Assembly (NCBI GenBank): GCA_030448225.1
Contig: JAUJNJ010000007.1
Coordinates: 77,819-95,478 of the forward strand
Reading direction: 5' to 3'
DNA length: 17,660 nucleotides
Source: Phycisphaerae bacterium
GTDB taxonomy: Bacteria > Planctomycetota > Phycisphaerae > Tepidisphaerales > Tepidisphaeraceae
The stretch's first letter is position 1; the number at the start of each line of letters is the position of its first letter. The position numbers and the translations under genes were made by a program. Of this stretch, positions 1 to 7,553 are shown piece by piece. The notes below the pieces were generated by a model. That model searched no databases. It was not told the origin of the DNA and saw nothing but the letters and a program-made list of their open reading frames with translations.

Positions 1-209
1 ACGCGCAGCCGCTCGTCGTAGGCCCGGCTGATCATCTCGACGATCGGCAGCGCGCAGGCGACGCCGACCTCCTTCTGCATCAGCGTGCCGACGCCGATCG
101 CGTCCGCCGGGATCATCAGCCGGCTCGTCACGTCGTCGGCGGCGAGGTCCTCGGCCTTGGCGAGTTGGACGAGGTCGCGGATCTGGTCGTAGGTCGGGAA
201 CGTCAACAT
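1..209 (-). CDS. nadC: Nicotinate-nucleotide pyrophosphorylase (carboxylating), N-terminal part, cut by window edge
   Basis: The reverse-strand reading starts MLTFPTYDQIRDLVQLAK and continues through EDLAADDVTSRLMIPADA, then QKEVGVACALPIVE. This is the N-terminal pattern of NadC (quinolinate phosphoribosyltransferase), where an 'ALxEDLxxGDvTS' stretch is followed by the start of the hybrid-motif domain. The enzyme converts quinolinate and PRPP to nicotinate mononucleotide in de novo NAD synthesis, in the cytoplasm. Only about 69 codons lie in the window, so the PRPP-binding catalytic barrel is not seen. The ATG at 209-207 is preceded by a good Shine-Dalgarno (GAGGTGAC, about 6 nt spacing), which supports this start. 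It lies 77 nt downstream of the YdeI-family gene on the same strand and has a separate promoter candidate at 268-273. The assignment rests on the N-terminus only. Confidence 0.82.
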   Translation of the reverse strand, partial: MLTFPTYDQIRDLVQLAKAEDLAADDVTSRLMIPADAIGVGTLMQKEVGVACALPIVEMISRAYDERLR

Positions 210-267
210 GAAAAGTCACCTCGCGTGGACCGTCGGCGGCGTTACGGCCGCGCGTGCGACCGATCGC

Positions 268-273
268 ATTGTA
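268..273 (-). promoter_or_regulatory. Candidate -10 box for nadC
   Basis: The reverse strand reads TACAAT here (5 of 6 match to TATAAT), about 58 nt upstream of the nadC ATG. No clear -35 is visible at 16-18 nt spacing. A start downstream of this box would give nadC an ordinary leader that contains its Shine-Dalgarno, unlike the start-proximal -10 boxes of uvrB, pdxJ and aroDE. Confidence 0.35.
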
Positions 274-286
274 GCCGACGCCACCT

Positions 287-862
287 TCACTTGGTCCCGA
301 ACTTTCGGCCCGCCGCAGCCCGTTCCACCACTTGCCCGACCCGGCGGGCGCGGGTCTCGGGGCGTTTCGCCGCGGCGACCCAGTCGACGTACTGCCGGCG
401 GTAGGTCGGGGCCCACGCGTCGAACGCCGCACGCGCCGCGTCGCACGCCGTCAGCGCCGCGCGTAGGTCCAGCGGGACTGCCACGTCGGCGCCCCGCTGC
501 GCCAGGGGCGGCGCGGGCGCGGTCAGGACCGACGGGTCGACGACGGCGAGGCCCGCCGGCGTCATCCGCTTCGCCGCCATCAGCTTCGCCAGGCGTCGCC
601 GGTTCGGGATCGACCAGTTCGCTGGGTCGCGCCGCGGCGTGAACTGGAGGCAGTACCGCTCGTCGTCGATCTTGCGGATCGTGCTGTCGATCCACCCGTA
701 GCAGAGCGCCTCCTCGATCGCGGCCTCGTACGGCAGGCTCGGCTTGCCGGAGGCCTTGCGGTAGAACGTAAACCAGACGCCGCGCGAGCGGGCGTGGTGC
801 CGCGCCAGCCACGCCCGCCACGCCGCCCGGTCCGACAGGTAGATCACGTCCTCGACCGCCAC
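287..862 (-). CDS. YdeI/OmdA-family protein
   Basis: Predicted 191 residues, cytoplasmic, with no signal peptide or membrane segment. Family hallmarks appear in order: W..WL near the N-terminus (residues 15-19), GVWFTFYRKASGK (28-40), the diagnostic EALCYGWIDS (51-60), FTPRRDPANWSIPN (75-88) and MTPAGLAVVD (100-109). These match the YdeI/OmpD-associated (OmdA) family. Some members are linked to bacteriocin or peptide tolerance, but the biochemical function is poorly known. I chose the GTG at 862 because it leaves 20 nt after the uvrB stop and has a GGGGGG run about 8 nt upstream; GTG 847 is the alternative. The frame stays open far upstream across uvrB, but that part is an antisense-free shadow. 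The spacing suggests co-transcription with uvrB. Confidence 0.8.
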   Translation of the reverse strand: MAVEDVIYLSDRAAWRAWLARHHARSRGVWFTFYRKASGKPSLPYEAAIEEALCYGWIDSTIRKIDDERYCLQFTPRRDPANWSIPNRRRLAKLMAAKRMTPAGLAVVDPSVLTAPAPPLAQRGADVAVPLDLRAALTACDAARAAFDAWAPTYRRQYVDWVAAAKRPETRARRVGQVVERAAAGRKFGTK

Positions 863-882
863 GCCCGTCGCCCCCCAAAGCG

Positions 883-2961
883 TTACTTCGCCACCTTGCG
901 CTTTCCGCGCGCCGGCGTCTTGGGCTGCCAGATCTTCTGCCGCTCGGCCTCGGCCTCGCCAGCGGGGGACCAGGCGCTGCCGCTCTTGATCGTCGGTGCG
1001 CCCTGCATCTCGTTGATCTTGTCGCGCAGCTGCGCGGCCCGCTCGAACTCCAGGTTCTTCGCCGCCTCGAGCATCTCCTCCTCCAGCAGCCTCACGATCT
1101 CCGTCTGGTCGAACGCGCTGTCGCTGACCGACTTCACCGCCTCCTGCACCGTGCGGCGGGCCTTCACCTCGCTCTCGAGGGTCTGGCGGATCGCCTTCAC
1201 GATCGTCTGCGGCGTGATCCCGTGCTGGGCGTTGTAGGCCTGCTGGATCGTGCGGCGGCGGCTCGTCTCGTCCATCGCCCGCTGCATGGCCGGCGTGATC
1301 GCGTCGGCGTAGAGGAACACCTTCGCGTTCTGGTTGCGGGCCGCCCGGCCGATCGTCTGGATGAGCGACGTCTCGCTCCGCAGGAACCCGGCCTTGTCGG
1401 CGTCGAGGATCGCCACCATCGACACCTCCGGCAGGTCCAGCCCTTCGCGCAGCAGGTTGATGCCGACGAGCACGTCGAACTCGCCCTTGCGCAAATCGTT
1501 GAGGATCTCGACGCGCTCGAGCGTCTGGATCTCGCTGTGCAGGTAGCGGCCGCGGATGCCCGCCTCCTGGATGTACGCCGCCAGGTCCTCCGCCAGCCGC
1601 TTCGTGAGGGCGGTCACCAGCACGCGCTCGCCGGCCGCGACGCGCTCCTTGATCTCGGCCAGGAGGTGTGGCACCTGCCCCTGCGCGGGGCGGACGACCA
1701 CCTCCGGGTCGATCAGCCCCGTCGGGCGGATCACCTGCTCGACGACCTCGCCGCCGCTCGCCTCCAGCTCGATCTTGCCCGGCGTGGCCGAGACGAAGAC
1801 GACCTGCTTCCACATCTGCTCGAACTCCTCGTACTTCAGCGGCCGGTTGTCCATCGCGCTGGGCAGCCGGAAGCCGTGGTCGACGAGCACGGTCTTGCGC
1901 ATCCGGTCGCCGTTGTACATCGCCTTGATCTGCGGGATCGTCACGTGCGACTCGTCGATGATCAGCAGGAAGTCCTCGGGGAAGTAGTCGATGAGCGTGT
2001 ACGGCTTCTCGCCGGGTTGGCGGCCGTCGAGGTGGCGGCTGTAGTTCTCGATGCCGGGGCAGACGCCGACCTCCAGCAGCATCTCCAGGTCGTACTTCGT
2101 GCGCGCGATGAGGCGCTGCGCCTCGAGCAGCTTCCCCTCGTTGCGGAGCTGGATCGTCCGCATCTCCAGTTCCGCGCGGATCGCCTCGACGGCCGCGTGC
2201 ACCTTGTCCTCCGGCATCACGTAGTGGACGGCCGGGTAGATGAAGACGCTCTCGTGGCTCTGGAGCAGCTCTCCCGTCAGCGGGTTGATCGCGTCGATCG
2301 TGGTGATCTCGTCGCCGAAGAACTCGATGCGGTAGGCGAATTCCTCGTAGCTCGGGTGCAGCTCGACCACGTCGCCGCGCACGCGGAACGTGCCGCGCTT
2401 GAAGTCGATGTCGTTGCGGCTGTACTGGAGGTCGATCAGCTTGCGCAGCATCTCGTCGCGGTCGGTCTCCACGCCCTTGAGGATCGGCAGCACGCTCTTC
2501 TTGTAGATGTCCGGCGAGCCGAGGCCGAAGATGCACGACACCGACGCCACCAGCAGCACGTCGCGGCGGCTCACGAGGTTGCTCGTGGCCGCGAGGCGCA
2601 GGCGGTCGAGATCGTCGTTGCGGCTGGCGTCCTTCTCGATGTAAATGTCCCGCTGCGGGATGTACGCCTCGGGCTGGTAGTAGTCGTAGTAGCTGACGAA
2701 GTACCCCACCGCGTTGTTCGGGAACAGCTCCTTGAACTCCTCGTAAAGCTGCGCGGCCAGCGTCTTGTTGTGGCTGATCACGAGCGTCGGCCGATTGAGC
2801 CGGGCGATCGTGTGGGCCATGGTGAACGTCTTGCCCGTGCCGGTGGCGCCCATGAGCGTCTGGAACTTGCGCCCCTCCCGCACCCCCGCCACGAGCTTGT
2901 CGATGGCCGCCGGCTGATCCCCCTGCGGCTGAAACCGCGACACGACCTGGAAGTCACTCAT
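883..2961 (-). CDS. uvrB: Excinuclease ABC subunit UvrB
   Basis: Predicted 692 residues, close to the usual 660-700. UvrB is the damage-verifying helicase of nucleotide excision repair; it receives DNA from UvrA and recruits UvrC. Visible motifs: N-terminal [11 protein letters not shown] (10-20), Walker A GATGTGKT (38-45), the damage-clamping beta-hairpin [10 protein letters not shown] (91-100), DEAD-type DESH (336-339), helicase motif [11 protein letters not shown], and a C-terminal UVR domain ([21 protein letters not shown]) that contacts UvrC. After it comes a basic, lysine/arginine-rich tail. The ATG at 2961 begins [16 protein letters not shown], the normal family start; the frame is open to 3144 but that extension has no family similarity. 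There is no convincing Shine-Dalgarno; a TATAAT lies 7 nt upstream. All motifs are intact. Confidence 0.97.
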   Translation of the reverse strand: MSDFQVVSRFQPQGDQPAAIDKLVAGVREGRKFQTLMGATGTGKTFTMAHTIARLNRPTLVISHNKTLAAQLYEEFKELFPNNAVGYFVSYYDYYQPEAYIPQRDIYIEKDASRNDDLDRLRLAATSNLVSRRDVLLVASVSCIFGLGSPDIYKKSVLPILKGVETDRDEMLRKLIDLQYSRNDIDFKRGTFRVRGDVVELHPSYEEFAYRIEFFGDEITTIDAINPLTGELLQSHESVFIYPAVHYVMPEDKVHAAVEAIRAELEMRTIQLRNEGKLLEAQRLIARTKYDLEMLLEVGVCPGIENYSRHLDGRQPGEKPYTLIDYFPEDFLLIIDESHVTIPQIKAMYNGDRMRKTVLVDHGFRLPSAMDNRPLKYEEFEQMWKQVVFVSATPGKIELEASGGEVVEQVIRPTGLIDPEVVVRPAQGQVPHLLAEIKERVAAGERVLVTALTKRLAEDLAAYIQEAGIRGRYLHSEIQTLERVEILNDLRKGEFDVLVGINLLREGLDLPEVSMVAILDADKAGFLRSETSLIQTIGRAARNQNAKVFLYADAITPAMQRAMDETSRRRTIQQAYNAQHGITPQTIVKAIRQTLESEVKARRTVQEAVKSVSDSAFDQTEIVRLLEEEMLEAAKNLEFERAAQLRDKINEMQGAPTIKSGSAWSPAGEAEAERQKIWQPKTPARGKRKVAK

Positions 2962-2968
2962 AGAGGGT

Positions 2969-2974
2969 ATTATA
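2969..2974 (-). promoter_or_regulatory. Candidate start-proximal -10 box of uvrB
   Basis: A perfect TATAAT on the reverse strand, with only 7 nt (ACCCTCT) between it and the uvrB ATG. Normal -10 to +1 spacing would start the transcript at or within a base or two of the ATG, giving a leaderless mRNA. The 17 nt upstream are an almost pure G/C tract and no -35 hexamer is recognisable. Confidence 0.5.
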
Positions 2975-3069
2975 CGCCCGCCGGGCCGCCGGCGGGCGCG
3001 GGGGCAACCCACGTCTTCCGCCGATGGCTCGTTCCTGGTGAAGAGCACGGTCGGGCTGATCCGCTGTGC

Positions 3070-3100
3070 CTCCTTCCGGGACCGAAGCCCGAAGGCGGAG
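3070..3100. other. Imperfect hairpin between uvrB and the SUKH gene
   Basis: CCTTC and GGG (3072-3080, one-base bulge) can pair with CCC and GAAGG (3088-3095), and the flanking CTCC/GGAG extends the stem. It lies in the 193-nt divergent gap between uvrB (minus) and the SUKH gene (plus). There is no T-tract, so a terminator role is not indicated. It may be a repeat remnant. Apart from this and the uvrB -10 box, I see nothing in this gap. Confidence 0.3.
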
Positions 3101-3154
3101 CGCATCGATGGCGGCGGTCGTTGCCCCGGCTGGCCGTCTAACACCGGAACGCCT

Positions 3155-3559
3155 ATGGACTTTCACGACCGGCTCAAGTGGAGGTTGTTGGGAACGTCGC
3201 GTCCGCATGGTTGCACCGTGGCTGAAATCGAGCAGTTGGAGCGCCGGTACGGCGTTGAACTTCCCCAAGCCTATGTATCTTTCCTACGGCAGGCGGGACG
3301 GGGCGCGCAAGGTCTTTGGACTGGCAGCGACTTTGACTACGCGATCCTGGCCGACTTGCAGGAGTGGGCCACGGAACTGTTGCGGGAACAGAGTGCGGCA
3401 CCGTTACCTGCCGGCGCATTCGTGTTCTACATGCACCACCAGGGGTATCAGTTCTTTTACTTTCTAAACCAGGAAGTTTGGTACTACCGGGAGCGGATGC
3501 CACAGGGGGAGTGGCGGTTTTCCAGCTTCGAAGGCTTTTTCGATTCGTTTGTCGACTGA
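3155..3559 (+). CDS. SMI1/KNR4 (SUKH) family protein
   Basis: Predicted 134 residues. The core [20 protein letters not shown] followed by LRQAGRG is the SUKH signature (a helix, then 'G..LP..Y..FL...NG'). Aromatic-rich strands follow ([16 protein letters not shown], then EVWYYRE), ending with a helix that may place the chain on its partner. SUKH proteins are often immunity proteins of polymorphic toxin systems, but many are orphans of unknown role. No toxin gene with YD/RHS repeats or a polymorphic C-terminus is adjacent. The ATG at 3155 begins MDFHDRLKW; the frame opens at 3038 but that stretch has no family pattern. Base composition is visibly AT-richer than the neighbours (codons such as TTT, TTG, CTA, TAT are common), which suggests acquisition by transfer. 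Confidence 0.75.
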   Translation: MDFHDRLKWRLLGTSRPHGCTVAEIEQLERRYGVELPQAYVSFLRQAGRGAQGLWTGSDFDYAILADLQEWATELLREQSAAPLPAGAFVFYMHHQGYQFFYFLNQEVWYYRERMPQGEWRFSSFEGFFDSFVD

Positions 3560-3688
3560 GCGGGCGCTGGGAATGATGTCCAATCCTCGTTCCACCGGGC
3601 CTCTGGCCGCGGGAGCACGGCGGAGCCCTCGGCAGGAAACGTTGCGACTCATCCTCGGCCACCTCGTGCGCTTGTGGAGTTTTGACGA

Positions 3689-4264
3689 ATGCTTCGGATC
3701 GAAGGGCCACGCCTGCGGATTCGGCCGTTCGACGGGTCGGACCTCGACGCCGTGGCTCGGCTGCAGGACGACTGCTTCGGCCCGTCGCCCCGCGCCCAGC
3801 ACGAGGCGTGGCTGGCGTGGTGCGTGCGGAACTACGCGGCGCTGGCGCGGCTGCATCAACCGCCGTACGGCGATTACGCGGTGGAGTCGAAGGACGGCGG
3901 CGCGGTCGTCGGATCGGTGGGGCTCGCGCCGAGTTTCGGGCCGTTCGAGACGCTGCCGTGGTCCCGCTCGCGCCTGCGCGGACAGCCGGGCGGGCGGTTC
4001 ACGCCGGAGATGGGGCTCTTCTGGGCCGTCGCCACGCCCCACCGCGACCGGGGCTACGCGGCCGAGGCGGCGGGCGCGCTGGCGGCGTTCGCGTTCGAGA
4101 CGATGAACGTCGACCGACTCGTGGCGACGACGGAACACGACAACGCCGCGTCGATCGGCGTGATGCGGAGACTCGGGATGACGATCGAGCGCAATCCGGT
4201 GTCGGAGCCGGCATGGTTCCAGACGATCGGAGTGCTGCCGTGCCTCGCCGGCCATGGAGCATGA
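3689..4264 (+). CDS. GNAT-family N-acetyltransferase (RimJ/RimL-like)
   Basis: Predicted 191 residues. The N-terminus LRIEGPRLRIRPFDGSDLDA (2-21) is the opening of the RimJ/RimL-type group. GNAT motif A is at 117-124 (PHRDRGYA, the acetyl-CoA pyrophosphate loop R/Q-x-x-G-x-G/A), followed by a helix (EAAGALAAFAFE). Motif B follows at 142-163: LVATTEHDNAASI, then VMRRLGM, the usual 'N..S..vleKlGF' pattern. It transfers acetyl from acetyl-CoA to an amine; the substrate cannot be told from sequence. The ATG at 3689 has GTGGAG about 9 nt upstream. It lies 129 nt after the SUKH gene and has normal high-GC codon use. Confidence 0.85.
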   Translation: MLRIEGPRLRIRPFDGSDLDAVARLQDDCFGPSPRAQHEAWLAWCVRNYAALARLHQPPYGDYAVESKDGGAVVGSVGLAPSFGPFETLPWSRSRLRGQPGGRFTPEMGLFWAVATPHRDRGYAAEAAGALAAFAFETMNVDRLVATTEHDNAASIGVMRRLGMTIERNPVSEPAWFQTIGVLPCLAGHGA

Positions 4265-4395
4265 CGTTCGGCGGCGCGTGCGCAGCCGACCGCGTGCCGC
4301 TACAACGGAACAGCTTCCATGATCGCTAGCGCAGTCGCACTTCGTCCGCCTTGGCAACGACCGGGGGTCGGCACACTCTCAAACGATCGGGACTG

Positions 4396-4610
4396 ACCGC
4401 GGAGACGCGGAGAGCGCGGAGAAAACAGTCAAGATTCAGCCACGGATGGGGCACCGATGGGCACAGATGAAGAGTGGAAGGACTGAAGAACCGCGATCGT
4501 GCCGACGGCCCGAACGCCAGTAGTCTGGCTCCAGACTTGGCCTCCCCTATCCGTGTTCATCTGTGCCCCATCTGTGGCAAACGGTCCTCTTTTCTCCGCG
4601 TCTCCGCGGT
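4396..4610. repeat. Large inverted-repeat element in the convergent GNAT/comEA-like gap
   Basis: An 18-bp perfect inverted repeat forms the ends: ACCGCGGAGACGCGGAGA at 4396-4413 and its reverse complement at 4593-4610. Inside it a second, imperfect pair faces inward: GCCACGGATGGGGCAC from 4439 against the complement of the stretch ending at 4578, both carrying 'CACAGATG'-type words. The rest of the 4265-4649 gap shows no gene. It lies between converging genes, so it could end transcription from both sides, but there is no T-tract. There is no transposase; it resembles a non-autonomous palindromic intergenic element. Confidence 0.8.
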
Positions 4611-4649
4611 TCGATCGACCTGCCGGCACGGCCACATCGTGATCATCGG

Positions 4650-5141
4650 CTAGGGCCGCGTCACCGGTCGGGTGGCCGGCGCGTCCGCGCGCGGGAAGAT
4701 CAGGTACGGCGAGATCGCGCTCACCATCGCCGGGCCGATGCCGCGGATGCGGAGCAGGTCGTTGGGTTCGCGGAACGCGGGCGTGCCCGGCCGGGCGGCG
4801 AGGGCGGCGTCGCGACCGGCGACGATGTCCTTCGCCCGCTTCTCCCCTATCGCGGGCAGCGCGGCCAGCGTCGGCCAGTCGGCGGTGTTGGGGTCGATCC
4901 GGTCGGCGAGGTCGTGGTAGCGGACGGGGAAGTCTGGCTGCGGGTTGCTGATGTACTGCGGGTTGCGGGCGTAGCGGACCGTCAGCACGACGAGCAGGCC
5001 GCCGAGCAGCACGAGCAGCACCCGGGCCTGCGCCGGCGTCCAGCCCCACGCCGCCGGCCGCGGCCGCTCCGGCGGCGGCGCCGACTTCTCTTGACGGGTG
5101 GCGACGGCGTTCTGCTCGGTCGACCGCGCTTTCATGCTCAT
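4650..5141 (-). CDS. ComEA-like helix-hairpin-helix protein with one membrane segment
   Basis: Predicted 163 residues. A short, charged, proline-rich N-terminus (1-38) is followed by one membrane-spanning segment (VLLVLLGGLLVVLTV, 41-55). A pair of helix-hairpin-helix motifs follows: DPNTADWPTLAALPAIGEKR (83-102), the canonical 'iNtAs.eeL..LpgIG...A..I', and LLRIRGIGPAMVSAISPYL (129-147). This layout (membrane anchor plus outside HhH domain) is that of ComEA DNA-uptake receptors; related short HhH proteins also occur without competence genes. No comEC or pilus gene is in view. The ATG at 5141 is used; ATG 5135 is the alternative and neither has a strong Shine-Dalgarno. The DprE2-like pseudogene ends about 100 nt upstream. 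Confidence 0.75.
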   Translation of the reverse strand: MSMKARSTEQNAVATRQEKSAPPPERPRPAAWGWTPAQARVLLVLLGGLLVVLTVRYARNPQYISNPQPDFPVRYHDLADRIDPNTADWPTLAALPAIGEKRAKDIVAGRDAALAARPGTPAFREPNDLLRIRGIGPAMVSAISPYLIFPRADAPATRPVTRP

Positions 5142-5240
5142 CCACTTCAGCCTTGTGACGGTCGCAGAGCGTCCGGCCCGCGAAGTCAGTCGGACCCGAC
5201 GCGCGTCGACCCGATGCGGGTTCGCGCTCGCCCCTCGCCG

Positions 5241-6136
5241 TCATAGTTTCGTGCGGTGCATGACGACGTTCGGCACGTTGCGGATCGCGAACATGATGCC
5301 GCGCCAGAAGCCGGGCGTGTAGACGACGGCGCGGCGCTTGCGCACGGCGTCGACGACGTCGGCGGCCACCCGATCGGGCGGCGCGACGAGGAACGTGCCG
5401 GGCCGCCCCCAGGTCATGGCGGTGTCGACGAAGCCCGGGCGGACGTCGACGACGGCCACGCCGCGGCGGGCCATCCGGTGCCGCAGGCCCTGGAGGTAGG
5501 CGGAAAGCGCGGCCTTCGTCGAGCCGTAGAGGTAGTTGCTTCGTCGCCCGCGGTCGCCCGCGACCGACGAGATCGCGCAAAGGAACCGGCCGCCGTCGCC
5601 CCCCGCACCGTTGGATTGCGTCTCGAAGTGGTCGGCCGCGCGCTCGAGGAGCGTGACGGCCGAGGTGTAGTTGACGTCGATCATCTGGCGGACGAGCGCG
5701 CCGTCGCGCTGCGCGTCGTCCTGCTCGGCCATGAACCCGTGGCAGAGGACCACGCCGACAATCCGCCCGCCGGCCGCGGGGGCGACGCTGGCGGCGCCGT
5801 TCAGGTCAGCGTGGGCACCGATGGCGACGTCGGCCGGGGTGGCGGGACTCAGCACGGCCTCGCCGTCCGCAGCGTTCGTCGGGACGGCTGCCGTGTCGCC
5901 GGCGGCGCGGCGGCCGGCGCCCTCGATGCCCGGGTGATCGCCGACGGCGGCGGCGTCGCACTAGATCGCCGTGACGGGCACGCGGTGGCGCAGGCGCAGG
6001 TCAGCGGCGAGGCGCTCGATCTCGTCTCGATCGCGGCCTGCGAGCACGAGCGGGTGGCCGGCCCCTGCGAAGCGAGCGGCGACGGGCGGGCGATCGGCGA
6101 GCGGGCCCCGGTGATGACGACGGTGCCGCGGCTCAT
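5241..6136 (-). pseudogene. DprE2-like short-chain dehydrogenase, broken by one frameshift and one stop
   Basis: The start MSRGTVVITGARSPIA (ATG at 6136) is the nucleotide-binding 'TGxxxxIA' opening of an SDR. At about 6084-6085 one base is missing; the next frame continues VAARFAGAGHPLVLAGRDRD, then EIERLAADLRLRH, as expected for the family. That frame hits TAG at 5963-5961 (in AI*CDA, where GAG to TAG would explain it), then stays open to 5241. The later part has the SDR strand ISSVAGDRG, the catalytic YGSTK and the substrate-loop VRPGFVDTAM. It ends with a long C-terminal helix as in DprE2, the NADH-dependent partner that reduces the 2-keto intermediate made by DprE1. An intact open frame of 204 residues (5241-5855) remains but lacks the Rossmann start. 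Either real decay or sequence errors; see findings. Confidence 0.75.
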
Positions 6137-6195
6137 GCGACCCGCGCTGTTCCGCCGGTGCGGCGGTGCCGGCCGGCGCGCTATAACTGGTTCCG

Positions 6196-7553
6196 TCACC
6201 GCGGGCGCGAGGCCGAGTCGCCGCGCGGAGGGACGAGGTGAACCGGTGTCGGATCGAGCCGCCGTTTCACGTCGAGGAATCGCGGCAGGTTCGGGTACAT
6301 GCGGGCGAGGCTGTCGGCGGTCGTGGCGGCGTCCTTGGCGAGGTAGACGCGCCCGCCGTGGCCGAGGACGATCTCGTCGAGGCTCCGCAGGAACGCGACG
6401 ACGTCCGGCCCGGTGTTCGGCAGGTCGAGCGCGAGCGTGTACCCTCGAGCGGGAACGAGAGCATCCCCTGCCCCTGCGGCCCGGTCGCCTTCAGCACCGC
6501 CAGGAACGACGCGGCGACGCGACGCCGCGAGTCGCTCCAGCAGTTGGGCCAGCCCGGCCCGCCCCGCCGCCCGCGGCAGCACGACCTGGTACTGGAGGAA
6601 GCCGCGCGCCGGCCGTAGATGCGGTTCCAGCGCCCGGACGGCGTCGAGCGGGTAGAAGAACGTCTCGTGATCGACGACCCGCCGGCCGTCGCGGTGCAGG
6701 CGGTAGTAACGCGCGTTGAACGCCTTCACCGTGGTGGGGTTGGCGAACGACGGAAGAAAAAGGGCACGTCCTTCGCGCGCGCGACGCAACCTCCAGCGGC
6801 CGGTCGTGCAGGCCGGGGGCAGTTCGGCGACCGTGGCGTGGTCGCCGCCCATCAGCACCGAGCGGCCGAGCGCGTCGCCGGTGGCGAGGCAGTCGATCCA
6901 GGCGACGGAGTAGCGGTGCCGCGCGCGTCGTTCGACGCGAACAGGTCGAGCGCGTGCGCGAGGTTCGTCGCCCGCCGCGTGTCGACGGTGACGTACGCCG
7001 ATTCCACGCGCCGGAGCCGCAGGCGGGCGGACAGGATCGCGCCGGTGAGGCCCATGCCGCCGAGGGTGGCCCAAGGCCTCGGCGTTCTCGTCGCGCGCGC
7101 AGCGGAGGACGTCGCCGCCCGCGGTGAGGAGGTGCAGGTCCTGGACGAAGTTGGCGATCGAGCCGTCGGCGTGGTGGTTCTTGCCGTGCACGTCGGCCGC
7201 GATCGCGCCGCCGAGCGTGACGAACTTCGTGCCCGGCGTGACCGGCGGGAACCAGCCGCGGGGCAGGAACGTGCGGAGGAGGTCGTCGAAGCTCACGCCG
7301 GCCTCGGCATCGAGCAGGCCGCGCGTCTCGTCGAACGCCAGCATGCGGTCGAGGCGCTCGTGGAGGATGACGTCGCCGTTCTCGTTCAGCCGCATCGCCG
7401 TAGCTGCGGCCGAGGCCGCGGGAGATGCATGCCGGCGGTGGACGTCACCGCCTCGCGCAGGTCGCGCATCGACTCGGGCCGGACGAGCCGGCACGCCTGC
7501 TGCGCCGGGTAGTTCGCCCAGCCGCTGATCGTTTTCGTCGCAGAGCGGAGCAT
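6196..7553 (-). pseudogene. DprE1-like FAD-linked oxidase, fragmented by multiple frameshifts
   Basis: The expected start is ATG 7553 (MLRSATKTISGW, then NYPAQ), with GAGGA about 8 nt upstream. Reading with frame changes gives ISRGLGRSYGDA, then [20 protein letters not shown] followed by KNHHADGS, the strongly conserved FAD-binding block of DprE1-type oxidases. Next come [36 protein letters not shown] and, at the C-terminus, YTLALDLPNTGPDVVAFL and GHGGRVYLAKDA. Breaks lie near 7427, 7390, 7073, 6919, two or three between about 6755 and 6815, 6513 and 6442. Between breaks the protein is well conserved, so the damage is mostly small indels. In mycobacteria DprE1 oxidises decaprenyl-phosphoryl-ribose, the step before DprE2. 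The last 200 codons (6196 upward) remain open. Confidence 0.75.

Noticed and set aside
863..2536. Open frame in phase with and upstream of the YdeI/OmdA gene, giving a ~750-residue reading
   Set aside because: It overlaps uvrB on the same strand in another frame; only the last ~191 codons match a family. The upstream part is Arg/Pro/Ala-rich, typical of high-GC shadow frames.
1222..3141. Long plus-strand open frame opposite uvrB
   Set aside because: His/Val/Leu/Arg-rich antisense shadow of uvrB with no recognisable domain.
2962..3144. Extended N-terminus for uvrB
   Set aside because: The extra 61 residues have no UvrB similarity and would contain the TATAAT box; the normal family start is at 2961.
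3038..3154. Upstream start for the SUKH gene
   Set aside because: The added residues do not fit the family and overlap a hairpin; ATG 3155 gives a normal-length protein.
5256..6719. Long plus-strand open frame over the DprE2/DprE1 region
   Set aside because: Antisense to clear SDR and FAD-oxidase similarity; composition is that of a GC-rich shadow.
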